This document shows, piece after piece, positions 1 through 8,413 of a DNA stretch of 10,496 nucleotides. Position numbers and translations under genes: made by a program. The notes beneath the pieces were generated by a model. It saw nothing but the letters and a program-made list of their open reading frames with translations, searched no databases and had not been told where the DNA came from. Source of the stretch: JANOYY01 sp031418035. GTDB taxonomy: Bacteria; Actinomycetota; Acidimicrobiia; Acidimicrobiales; JANYDT01. The stretch's first letter is position 1. Every line of letters begins with the position of its first letter. The stretch covers positions 1 to 10,496 of the forward strand of contig JANOWU010000299.1 in the NCBI GenBank assembly GCA_031418035.1. Reading direction: 5' to 3'.

Positions 1-13
1 GGGGTTGTGTGGG

Positions 14-27
14 CCCCCCCCCCCCCC
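14..27. repeat. C14 homopolymer tract downstream of phoX
   Basis: An uninterrupted run of 14 C (14 G on the phoX-coding strand) lies about 55 bases beyond the phoX stop codon. It is flanked by GGG on one side and ACC on the other. The remainder of positions 1-80 shows only short repeats of CACCACAAG and no recognisable gene or convincing terminator. Such tracts are prone to replication slippage and to sequencing-length error, so the exact count is uncertain. Confidence 0.8.
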
Positions 28-80
28 ACCACAAGGGTGCCGAACGCACCACAAGCCCAGGGTGGAAGGAGCGTCGGCGC

Positions 81-2105
81 TCAGGAACCGATGGTCTTGC
101 CACCCGTGTGACGCACGACGACCGTCGCCGACCGCGGCACCTTGCCTGGACCGTCGGGCCAGGAGCTTTGCTCGTTGGAGCTCGGGTCGCCCGGCCGCTT
201 CAACGCGCCGTCTTCACCCGGGTGTTGCACCGCCACGAACAAGAACTTCTGGTCAGGGGTGAAGCATGGCCCGCAGCATTCCGAACCGGCCGGCACGCTC
301 AGGAACTGCTTTGCCTGACCACGGTTCGGACCGCTGACCGGCAGACAGTGGAGCGCGTCGTTGTAGCCGATGCTGTTCGGAGCGCCATCCGTGGCAATCC
401 ACAGCAGACCATCGGGAGAGAACGCAACGTTGTCCGGTGAACCGATCGCGGAGACGGCACCGTTGAACCCGCCATAGTACGTACCCGTAGTTTTCGCGGC
501 ATCTTTGACCGACGTCGCAAGCTTGTACTTGTTCGGGTCACCGGCGAGCAGAAAGATCTCCCACGTGAACTGCAGGTCGGCATGGTCGCCGTTCCTGGCA
601 GTGAGTTCGATGATGTGCCCGGTGCGGTTCCCGTCACGAGGGTCGAAGCGCGGGTTCGCTGCCGTCTCGCCCTCGTCGATCGACGTCGCACGACGATTCG
701 AGTTGTTCGTCATGGTCACGTAGACCTTGCCCGTCGCAGGATTCGCCTCGACGTCTTCGGGTCGATCCATCTTCGTTGCCCCTGCGACGTCGGCCGCCTG
801 ACGGGTCCGGAGAAGCACGTCGGCCTGGTTCACGAAACCGTTGGCCGCGTTGATTCTCGTTCGTTGGTGGTTGTGCACCATGGGCAACCATTCACCGGTT
901 CCGTCGGGCCACATGCGGGCGACGTAGAGCGTGCCCTCGTCGAGGAGCGCACCGTTGGCCTTGCCCTTTGCCGGGTCGTACTTGCCGAACGACACGAACT
1001 TGTAGAAGTAGTCGAAGCGCTCATCGTCGCCGGAGTACACCACGACCTGTCCCGTGCTGGCGACGACCGTCGTTGCCGCCTCGTGCTTGAACCGCCCGAG
1101 AGCAGTTCGCTTGATCGGCGTGCTCGTCGGATCTGACGGATCGATCTCGACGACCCAGCCGTACTTGTACGGCTCATTTGGGAACTTCGACGCGTCGAAG
1201 CGGTCGTACACCTTCTCCCACCCACGAGGACTCGCGCCTGTTACGACGCCATAACGGGCGTGCGTCGTGCGAGTTGCTGTATCGCTGACCTTGGCGGCGT
1301 TGGCGAAGTACTGGTTGAAGTTCTCCTCGCAGGTGAGGAGCGTGCCCCATGGCGTTACGCCACCAGAGCAGTTGTTCAGCATGCCGAGGACGTCGCCTCG
1401 GAGTCGCTCGTCTTGCGCCGCAGGACCTGACATGACCATCGGTGTCGTGCCCGTGATACGACGGTTGCGTTGACCCGGCACAACCTCCCATAGGTCGCCC
1501 TTCAACGCCAGCTCGGCAACCGAGGCTCCGTGCGCCGCGAGTTCGATATCGACCCAGCGCTTCAGCTTGGCCAGGTCCGTCGTATTCGGATCGTAACCAG
1601 GGATCATCTGCGCGGCGGTGGTGTACTCGTGGTTCAACACCAGTACCCCTCGCGTGTTGGTTTCGTCGTCAGCGAGAAAGTATTGAAAGTCGTGGTTGAA
1701 GCCAACCTGCTTGGATTGCGCTTCACCACTCTGGTTGTTGAGGTCGAACGCTGGTGCGCCGGCCACCAGCGGGTCCCCCCAGCGCAAAATGACTTGGGTC
1801 TCGTATCCGCTCGGAACGCGGAACACGTCGTCGGCGATCGCTTGCGCAGCAATGGACGAGAAGCCGACGGATTCGACAGGTTTCTTGACCAGCCCCGGAA
1901 GGCCGGGGATGGCGGGGGTCGGAGTGGCCGCTGCGGCGTTCGTCGGACGCAAGACGGCGGGGACGGTGACCGCCGCCGTGGCAACCAGTCCGACCCGGAA
2001 GAGATCTCGCCGACTCAGGCGGTAATCGATGATCTCCCCAATTGTGGGATTGTCGCCAAGTTCAACAGTGTTTTGATGTGCGCGTTTGCCGGTGGTTTTT
2101 CTCAC
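81..2105 (-). CDS. phoX: PhoX-family alkaline phosphatase, Tat-exported (DUF839)
   Basis: Predicted secreted PhoX-type alkaline phosphatase, which releases phosphate from organic phosphate esters outside the cytoplasmic membrane. Family members use an iron-calcium cofactor (established knowledge). The frame opens at a TTG at 2168 (695 aa). I prefer the in-frame GTG at 2105 (674 aa), because a TACGTT -10-like box ends six bases before it and family similarity only begins after it. Numbering from the TTG: a twin-arginine motif LSRRDLF at 51-57, then a hydrophobic stretch and an Ala-rich probable cleavage site near 80. The family signature NCSGG.TPWGT..TCEE lies at 266-282, its first Cys (267) matching the reported iron ligand. 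Further conserved blocks are GRFKHEA (358-364), MDRPEDVE (467-474) and FSPDG..W.ATDG (583-595). It lies on the same strand as atpC but about 100-170 bases downstream, so it may be independently transcribed. The family call is confident; the substrate range is not. Confidence 0.93.
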   Translation of the reverse strand: MRKTTGKRAHQNTVELGDNPTIGEIIDYRLSRRDLFRVGLVATAAVTVPAVLRPTNAAAATPTPAIPGLPGLVKKPVESVGFSSIAAQAIADDVFRVPSGYETQVILRWGDPLVAGAPAFDLNNQSGEAQSKQVGFNHDFQYFLADDETNTRGVLVLNHEYTTAAQMIPGYDPNTTDLAKLKRWVDIELAAHGASVAELALKGDLWEVVPGQRNRRITGTTPMVMSGPAAQDERLRGDVLGMLNNCSGGVTPWGTLLTCEENFNQYFANAAKVSDTATRTTHARYGVVTGASPRGWEKVYDRFDASKFPNEPYKYGWVVEIDPSDPTSTPIKRTALGRFKHEAATTVVASTGQVVVYSGDDERFDYFYKFVSFGKYDPAKGKANGALLDEGTLYVARMWPDGTGEWLPMVHNHQRTRINAANGFVNQADVLLRTRQAADVAGATKMDRPEDVEANPATGKVYVTMTNNSNRRATSIDEGETAANPRFDPRDGNRTGHIIELTARNGDHADLQFTWEIFLLAGDPNKYKLATSVKDAAKTTGTYYGGFNGAVSAIGSPDNVAFSPDGLLWIATDGAPNSIGYNDALHCLPVSGPNRGQAKQFLSVPAGSECCGPCFTPDQKFLFVAVQHPGEDGALKRPGDPSSNEQSSWPDGPGKVPRSATVVVRHTGGKTIGS

Positions 2106-2117
2106 GGCATCAACGTA
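2103..2117 (-). promoter_or_regulatory. Candidate leaderless promoter of phoX (-10 TACGTT plus GTG start)
   Basis: On the minus strand TACGTT (2117-2112) fits the actinobacterial TANNNT -10 pattern. It is followed by exactly six bases and then GTG (2105-2103) in the phoX frame. This is the spacing expected if transcription begins on the first base of the start codon. No Shine-Dalgarno-like sequence precedes this GTG or the upstream TTG at 2168. No good -35 element is visible, which would suit an activator-dependent promoter. Confidence 0.4.
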
Positions 2118-2144
2118 AGAAAGGCGACAGAACGGAAGTTGCCG

Positions 2145-2177
2145 TTTTCGTGACGTGAAGCTGAACAAACAACGAAC
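2145..2177 (-). promoter_or_regulatory. Possible PHO-box-like 11-bp direct repeats upstream of phoX
   Basis: Minus-strand units GTTCGTTGTTT, GTTCAGCTTCA and CGTCACGAAAA follow one another at 11-base intervals. PhoP sites in Streptomyces are 11-bp direct repeats with a GTTCA-like core, so the layout is suggestive. Only the second unit matches that core well and the third is poor. The site would lie about 28 bases upstream of the candidate -10 box. Confidence 0.22.
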
Positions 2178-2201
2178 GTTGTCGTTGAGGTCGTCAGTGT
2201 A

Positions 2202-2214
2202 CGTAGTTTCTACG
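2202..2214 (-). other. Small hairpin in the atpC-phoX spacer
   Basis: A perfect 5-bp inverted repeat, CGTAG-AAA-CTACG, lies 60 bases past the atpC stop. It is preceded by a GC-rich palindromic stretch, GCCGGTCCGGC. No T-run follows, so this is not a convincing intrinsic terminator. It may be a weak 3'-end structure of the atp message or chance. Nothing else is recognisable between atpC and phoX apart from the candidate phoX promoter. Confidence 0.25.
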
Positions 2215-2273
2215 CCGGACCGGCCGCCCTCAGAACTTCAACGAGCGTTTGGTTCAGGCGTGGCGAGCGCGTA

Positions 2274-2672
2274 CTAGCGAGTGCCGGCCAGCTCCATGCG
2301 CACGTGCGCACGGCGAAGGGCAGCCGATGCCTCCGCTTCGCTGAGTTCGTGCTGCTTGTTCTCCAACTTGGCTTTCGCCGCAGCGGCGCGATTGGCATCG
2401 ATGTCGGACGCCAACTCGGCCACGTCGGAAAGGATCGTGACCCGGTTGTTGCGAACCTCGACGAAGCCGCCATGGACCGCAGCCTTGATGTCCTTACCGT
2501 CTGGCGTACGAATCAGCACCGGACCGATACCCAACTGCCCGATGAACGGTGCGTGTCCGGGAAGGAACGCAGCGTCACCGTCGGAGGTCCGCGCAACCAC
2601 GATCGACGCCTCGCCCGAGAACAACATCTTCTCGGGCGACACCAGTTCGACCTGCATCGGTGCGCTGGCCAT
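2274..2672 (-). CDS. atpC: ATP synthase F1 epsilon subunit
   Basis: Epsilon subunit of the F1 central stalk. It sits with gamma on the c-ring and can modulate ATP hydrolysis. The 132 residues are close to the family's usual length. The N-terminal beta-sandwich region begins MQVELVSPEKMLFSGEA and contains the family motif LPGHAPFIGQLGIG at about 37-50. The C-terminal part, from about residue 84 on, is Ala/Glu/Arg-rich and looks helical, as expected for the two epsilon helices. The ATG overlaps the atpD TGA by one base (TGATG on the minus strand), so translation is probably coupled to atpD. This is the last gene of the ATP synthase set; the stop is TAG. Confidence 0.96.
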   Translation of the reverse strand: MASAPMQVELVSPEKMLFSGEASIVVARTSDGDAAFLPGHAPFIGQLGIGPVLIRTPDGKDIKAAVHGGFVEVRNNRVTILSDVAELASDIDANRAAAAKAKLENKQHELSEAEASAALRRAHVRMELAGTR

Positions 2673-4138
2673 CAGAGCTCGCCACGCTCCAGCTTGGCAG
2701 CCTTCTCGAGCACCGAATCGATACCGCCGACGTTGAGGAACGCCTGCTCCGGGACATGATCGAAATCACCCTGGCACAGCTTCTCGAAGCCTTCGATGGT
2801 GTCGGAAACAGGGGTGAAGACGCCCTCTTGACCGGTGAACGCCTTGGCCACGAACATCGGCTGCGACAAGAACTTCTGGACCTTGCGCGCACGCCCGACG
2901 AGAACCTTGTCCTCTTCGGACAATTCGTCGATGCCGAGAATCGCAATGATGTCTTGGAGTTCCTTGTAGCGCTGCAGAATCGCCTGAACACGACGGGCAA
3001 TGCTGTAGTGACGCTCGCCGACGACATCGGGCGTGAGAATCGTGGAGGTCGACGCCAGCGGATCCACAGCGGGGAAGATACCGAGCGCCGCAATTTCACG
3101 GGCGAGGTTCGTGGTGGCGTCGAGGTGACGGAAGGTTGTGAACGGAGCCGGATCGGTGTAGTCGTCGGCGGGCACGTACACGGCCTGCAGCGAGGTGATC
3201 GAGTGACCACGAGTCGACGTGATGCGCTCTTGGAGCTGACCCATCTCGTCGGCGAGGTTCGGCTGGTAACCCACCGCAGAAGGCATACGTCCGAGAAGGG
3301 TCGACACCTCCGAACCGGCCTGCGTGAAGCGGAACACGTTGTCGACGAAGAGGAGCACGTCTTGGCCCTGCACGTCGCGGAAGTACTCCGCCATCGTGAG
3401 CGCACTCAACGCAACGCGAAGGCGCACGCCCGGTGGCTCGTCCATCTGGCCGTATACGAGGGCGGCGTTGTCGATAACGAACTTGCCCTCTTCACCGGTC
3501 GACGTTTCCTTCATTTCCAACCAGAGGTCGGTACCCTCACGGGTTCGCTCGCCCACACCGGCGAACACGGACACGCCACCGAACTCCTTGGCGACACGGG
3601 TGATCATCTCGAGAATGAGAACGGTCTTGCCCACGCCGGCGCCACCGAAGAGGCCGATCTTGCCGCCCTTCACGTACGGCTCGAGAAGATCGATGACCTT
3701 CACGCCCGTCTCGAACATTTCACGCTGCGGTTCGAGTTCGTCGAAGTTGGGAGCCTTGCGGTGAATCGGCCAGCGGGTGGTGATTCCCTCCAGCGGCAGG
3801 CCACCGGTGTCGAGTGGCTGGCCGAGCACGTTGAACACGTGGCCCTTCACGACGTCGCCAACTGGCACCGTGATGCCGCTCCCGGTCTGTCGCACGGTCA
3901 TTCCGCGGGTCAAACCGTCGGTGGCTCGCATCGCAATGACGCGGACTCGGTTGTCGCCGATGTGCTGAGCGATCTCGCCCCAGATCTCTTCGGCCTGACC
4001 ATCGATGGTCACGTCGAAAATCACGGCGTCGTTGATCTCGGGCAGACAGCCGGCCGGGAATTCGACGTCGACCACGGGGCCAGCAATCGACACAACTTTG
4101 CCCGTCTGGAGGGTGGTGGGGTTTTCTGTCATCGTCAT
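2672..4138 (-). CDS. atpD: ATP synthase F1 beta subunit (catalytic)
   Basis: Catalytic beta subunit of F1, where ADP and phosphate are joined to ATP on the cytoplasmic face of the membrane. The 488 residues include the P-loop GGAGVGKT at 165-172 and the GERTREG motif at 196-202, whose Glu197 is the catalytic glutamate. The Walker B region VLLFVDNVFRFTQ lies at 261-273 and an intact DELSEED loop at 404-410. No disabling change is visible. The ATG at 4138 is preceded by AAGGAA eight bases upstream; a second ATG two codons in is less well placed. A 75-base spacer separates it from atpG, and its stop overlaps the atpC start. Confidence 0.98.
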   Translation of the reverse strand: MTMTENPTTLQTGKVVSIAGPVVDVEFPAGCLPEINDAVIFDVTIDGQAEEIWGEIAQHIGDNRVRVIAMRATDGLTRGMTVRQTGSGITVPVGDVVKGHVFNVLGQPLDTGGLPLEGITTRWPIHRKAPNFDELEPQREMFETGVKVIDLLEPYVKGGKIGLFGGAGVGKTVLILEMITRVAKEFGGVSVFAGVGERTREGTDLWLEMKETSTGEEGKFVIDNAALVYGQMDEPPGVRLRVALSALTMAEYFRDVQGQDVLLFVDNVFRFTQAGSEVSTLLGRMPSAVGYQPNLADEMGQLQERITSTRGHSITSLQAVYVPADDYTDPAPFTTFRHLDATTNLAREIAALGIFPAVDPLASTSTILTPDVVGERHYSIARRVQAILQRYKELQDIIAILGIDELSEEDKVLVGRARKVQKFLSQPMFVAKAFTGQEGVFTPVSDTIEGFEKLCQGDFDHVPEQAFLNVGGIDSVLEKAAKLERGEL

Positions 4139-4213
4139 GAGCGTGATTCCTTACGTGGACTGATGATCTGCGTACTTACAGGTCGGAAGTGCATTTTGCT
4201 GAAGAGGGCGAAG

Positions 4214-5173
4214 CTAGGAGTTCTTGGCCGAACGGGCCTGGAACAGGTCGAACGATGAACTGGGGCGATCGGCGAGGAGGTCGGTAGCTCCACCTGCGTC
4301 GTTCAGCGCCTCGGCACCACCGACGATCTCCATGATCTCCGTGGTGATTGCGGCCTGACGGGCAGCGTTCATATCGCGGCTGAGCTTCTTGATGATCTCG
4401 CCGGCGTTTTCGGTGGCGGACTTCATCGCGCGTTGACGGGCGGCGTGTTCCGACGCTGCTGCATCGAGCAGCGCGGCATAGAGCCGACTCTCGACATAGC
4501 GAGGCAGGATCGAACTCAAGATCGAGTTCGGGTCGGGCTCGAATTCGTAGCTGGCGTTGGCGCCACCCTCGGAGTTCCCGAGGTCCATCTCGATCGGCAT
4601 GAAACGCTTGAGCACGGGCTTTTGCGAGCCGGCCGAAAGGAACTGGGTGTAGGAAAGGTCGACCTGATCCACGTCGCCCGATTCGAACATTGCCGAAACC
4701 GCCGTAGCGATCTGACGGGCATTCTCGTAGGACGGACTGTCCGTGAAACCTTTGAACGCATGAGCAATCTTGTACTTGCGGAACTTGAAGTAGTCCTCGG
4801 CCTTCTTCCCGACGACCACGAGTGCGTAGTCACGGCCTTCGGCGACGTCGGCCAACATGGCACGCTCGGCCAAACGGATGACACCGGAGTTGTAGCCACC
4901 GGCCAGCCCGCGATCACCGGCGAGAACGACGTAGAGGTTCGTCTTGACCGACGCTTTCGGCGTGAGCAGCGGCTGCCCAACACCTGCGCCACCAGACGCC
5001 AACGACCGGATCACGCTCGTGATCTGATCGGCATATGGTCGCGCCGCAAGAACGCGCTGTTGCGCCTTCACGATACGCGTCGCCGCAATGAGCTCCATTG
5101 CCCGGGTAATTTTTTTTGTCGACTGGACGCTCTTAATGCGGCGTCGCAGAACGCGTTCCTGGCCTCCGGCCAT
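4214..5173 (-). CDS. atpG: ATP synthase F1 gamma subunit with C-terminal tail
   Basis: Gamma subunit, the rotating shaft inside the alpha3-beta3 ring that couples c-ring rotation to catalysis. The N-terminal coiled-coil segment contains RRRIKSVQSTKKITRAMELIAATRI (residues 10-34), and a LAGDRGLAGGYN motif follows at 84-95. The C-terminal helix holds MKSATENAGEIIKKLSRDMNAARQA and TTEIMEIVGGAEAL, ending at 290. Another 29 residues (291-319) continue past the point where most gamma subunits stop; they are Ser/Ala/Asp-rich with a Phe-Asp-Leu-Phe patch. The ATG at 5173 has AAGGGA eight bases upstream. Codons 19-22 hold a run of eight A. The spacer to atpA is 48 bases. Confidence 0.96.
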   Translation of the reverse strand: MAGGQERVLRRRIKSVQSTKKITRAMELIAATRIVKAQQRVLAARPYADQITSVIRSLASGGAGVGQPLLTPKASVKTNLYVVLAGDRGLAGGYNSGVIRLAERAMLADVAEGRDYALVVVGKKAEDYFKFRKYKIAHAFKGFTDSPSYENARQIATAVSAMFESGDVDQVDLSYTQFLSAGSQKPVLKRFMPIEMDLGNSEGGANASYEFEPDPNSILSSILPRYVESRLYAALLDAAASEHAARQRAMKSATENAGEIIKKLSRDMNAARQAAITTEIMEIVGGAEALNDAGGATDLLADRPSSSFDLFQARSAKNS

Positions 5174-5221
5174 ATCTGCGTTCCCTTCCCTCGGTCCTAG
5201 TTCCTACGGAATCGCTACCGG

Positions 5222-6733
<1,512 letters not shown>

Positions 6734-6759
6734 GTCGGAGTTCTTTCCTTGGGTTCCTA

Positions 6760-6781
6760 CGGGTGCGGAAATGCGGGTGCG
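6760..6781. repeat. 8-bp direct repeat in the atpH-atpA spacer
   Basis: CGGGTGCG occurs at 6760-6767 and again at 6774-6781, a 14-base spacing. The copies lie between the atpH stop-codon hairpin and the atpA ribosome binding site. Both are in non-coding sequence. Function is unknown and chance in GC-rich sequence is possible. Confidence 0.5.
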
Positions 6782-6790
6782 TGTTTCGAA

Positions 6791-6813
6791 GCGGTCTGAA
6801 CGAATCAGACCGC
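6791..6813 (-). other. Perfect 9-bp hairpin containing the atpH stop codon
   Basis: On the minus strand GCGGTCTGA is followed by a five-base loop TTCGT and then the exact complement TCAGACCGC. The atpH TGA is the last three bases of the 5' arm. No T-run follows (TTCGAAAC), so it is not a typical intrinsic terminator and atpA follows about 60 bases later. It could be an mRNA processing or stabilising structure, or a partial attenuator, between delta (one copy per complex) and alpha (three copies). The structure is seen directly; the role is inferred. Confidence 0.65.
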
Positions 6814-7323
6814 AGCTTTGAGCTGCTCGAGGCGATTCTTGACGGTGCCGTCGATGACGGTGTCGCCGACGGTCGTGATGACCCCGCCGAGGACGGAGGG
6901 GTCCACCACAAAGGTGAGACTCACGTGCTTGCCGACCTTGCGGACAACGGCAGCAGACAGCGCCGCCTTTTGTTCTTCGGTCAACGGATAGGCGCTGCGA
7001 ACCTGGCCCGACTGGGCATCGTTCACCGACGCCGCTCGCTGGAGATACGCGCCAACGACCGAGGGGATCTCTTTCGCTCGGCCAGCACCAACCAGCATCG
7101 AGAGAAGATTCACGGTGACCTTGTTCGCTTTCGCGCCCAATAGGTTTGCGATGACCATCTGACGGCGGTCGATCGGCAAGTTCGCATCGGTGAGTGTTGT
7201 CTGAAGCTCTGCGGAACTTTCGAAGGCCTGAGAGAACGTGGCCAATTCATCACCGACGACTGCAGTGACTCCTTCGGTCTTGGCAACCTCGAGGAAGGCT
7301 GCCGCGTAGCCTTCGGCCGACAT
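6805..7323 (-). CDS. atpH: ATP synthase F1 delta subunit
   Basis: Delta subunit (OSCP-like), which ties the peripheral stalk b subunits to the top of the alpha3-beta3 head. The 172 residues match the family's normal length. The N-terminal helical domain starts EGYAAAFLEVAKTEG and includes LPIDRRQMVIANLL near 49-62. The C-terminal part ends with the characteristic VDPSVLGGVITTVGDTVIDGTVKNRLEQL. It is a separate gene, not the b-delta fusion known from mycobacteria. The ATG overlaps the atpF stop by one base (TGATG), with GGAG seven bases upstream, indicating coupled translation. Its stop lies inside a strong hairpin. Confidence 0.95.
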   Translation of the reverse strand: MSAEGYAAAFLEVAKTEGVTAVVGDELATFSQAFESSAELQTTLTDANLPIDRRQMVIANLLGAKANKVTVNLLSMLVGAGRAKEIPSVVGAYLQRAASVNDAQSGQVRSAYPLTEEQKAALSAAVVRKVGKHVSLTFVVDPSVLGGVITTVGDTVIDGTVKNRLEQLKAAV

Positions 7324-8096
7324 CAGTTCGCTCCGAGCTCGGCGATGTAGCGATCGACGAGAGCGTTGTTCGTGTCGCGATTCAGGTTAGCCCCGACGAC
7401 CTTTTCCGCCAGATCCACCGAGAGGCGCTTGACGTGCCCTTCGAGTTCGCCCTTGAGACGGGCCGATTGCGCGGCGGTGTCTTCAGCAGCCTTCTGACGG
7501 ATCTCGCTGGCATCGGATTCAGCTCGGGCCAACAGGTCACGACGTACCCGGTCGGCCTCGGCACGAGCTTCTTCGATGATCCGGTCGCGTTCCGCGTTGG
7601 CGTCGCCGATCTTGGAACGGTAGGTCGCGGCTTCCGACTCCGCATCGGACTTCGCCTTCGCCGCCTGACTGAGGTCACCCTCGATCTTGGCAGTACGGGC
7701 AGCCATCGTCTTCTTCAGCGCCGGAATGGCGAACTTCCACAAGCCGAGGAACACCACGGCAAACGCTGCGGTTCCCCACGCCAGTTCGCTCATCGGCGGA
7801 AGAATCGGGTTCGGAGCCTTTTGACAGTTCTCCAATGGCTCACCCTTTTCGAGCAGGTGGATGCACTCCTCAGCCGCATGGCTGATTTTCTTGCCACCCT
7901 CGGCCGAGTGCCCTTCTTCCTCGGCGGTTACTCCCGCTTCGGTAGCTTCACCTTCGACGACGGCTTCGACGGCATCCGAGGCGACGGCTTCAGCCTCGAC
8001 GGCCTCCGTTGCGGCGAACGCGCGCATCGTCGACGTCGGACCGAACGCGACAAGCACGGCGACCCCACTAGCGGCGAGAAGTTTCTTGATCTGCAT
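7323..8096 (-). CDS. atpF: ATP synthase Fo b subunit with exported N-terminal extension
   Basis: Subunit b of the peripheral stalk. At 257 aa it is roughly 90-100 residues longer than a typical b subunit. Residues 1-28 look like a signal peptide: MQIKK, a hydrophobic core, then AFA before a plausible cleavage at 28/29. Residues 29-68 are rich in Ala, Glu and Val with almost no positive charge. Residues 78-100 carry two cysteines (C78, C91) around a short Glu/Lys segment, ending in CQKAPNPILP. The usual membrane helix is about 105-123. From 130 onward runs the charged coiled coil expected of b, including AAKAKSDAESEAATYRSKI and IEEARAEADRVRRDLLARAE. The ATG at 8096 is preceded by a GGAAAGGGAG purine tract. 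The tail and position between atpE and atpH make the family call firm; the extension's role is unknown. Confidence 0.94.
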   Translation of the reverse strand: MQIKKLLAASGVAVLVAFGPTSTMRAFAATEAVEAEAVASDAVEAVVEGEATEAGVTAEEEGHSAEGGKKISHAAEECIHLLEKGEPLENCQKAPNPILPPMSELAWGTAAFAVVFLGLWKFAIPALKKTMAARTAKIEGDLSQAAKAKSDAESEAATYRSKIGDANAERDRIIEEARAEADRVRRDLLARAESDASEIRQKAAEDTAAQSARLKGELEGHVKRLSVDLAEKVVGANLNRDTNNALVDRYIAELGAN

Positions 8097-8140
8097 GACT
8101 CCCTTTCCGGGGATTCGAAACGACGAACGAACAGTGATTC

Positions 8141-8401
8141 TCAGGCGAACTTGAGAAGAATGAACACGACGAAGCCGATGAGCGCGAGGGCTTCGGTGAA
8201 GGCGATGCCGAGGAACATGGTCGTGCGGACCATGCCGGCTGCTTCGGGCTGACGTGCCATGGCCTGAACAGCGTTACCGACGAGGTAACCGATGCCGATG
8301 CCGGGGCCGATGGCGCCGAGACCGTAAGCCATACCAGCGCCGGACGCGCCGTTCGCTGCTTTCTGTTCTGCGGCGTTGAGTGCCTGAGCGAGGATGCTCA
8401 T
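8141..8401 (-). CDS. atpE: ATP synthase Fo c subunit (proteolipid)
   Basis: Subunit c, which oligomerises into the rotating ring in the membrane. The 86 residues form two hydrophobic hairpin helices. The first carries the glycine motif GPGIGIG (32-38). The polar loop ARQPE lies at 49-53. The ion-binding carboxylate is Glu70 in FTEALALIGF. The residues around Glu70 are not the Gln/Glu/Ser-Thr set of sodium-type rings, so proton coupling is likely (inference). The N-terminus before the first helix is somewhat extended, about 20 residues. The ATG at 8401 has a strong AAGGAG six bases upstream, fitting the need for many c copies. The upstream spacer of 122 bases is the longest in the operon and contains tandem repeats. 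Confidence 0.97.
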   Translation of the reverse strand: MSILAQALNAAEQKAANGASGAGMAYGLGAIGPGIGIGYLVGNAVQAMARQPEAAGMVRTTMFLGIAFTEALALIGFVVFILLKFA

Positions 8402-8413
8402 TGTTTTCTCCTT

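Noticed and set aside
28..80. Possible intrinsic terminator after phoX
   Set aside because: Only four-base complementary pairs (CCAC with GTGG) were found and no T-run follows.
2549..4258. A 569-codon open frame on the plus strand opposite atpD
   Set aside because: It lies entirely antisense to atpD, which shows every catalytic motif. Long antisense frames are common opposite GC-rich conserved genes with biased codons. The translation is His/Arg/Glu-rich with no recognisable domain.
5105..5120. T-run on the plus strand as a terminator
   Set aside because: It is the complement of the A-run coding Lys-Lys in atpG, and no hairpin precedes it.
6805..8096. b-delta fusion as in mycobacteria
   Set aside because: atpF and atpH are separate frames overlapping by one base (TGATG), each of full length for its own family.
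7434..8252. Plus-strand frame of 272 codons opposite atpF and atpE
   Set aside because: It is antisense to two firmly identified subunits and has no family features or ribosome site.
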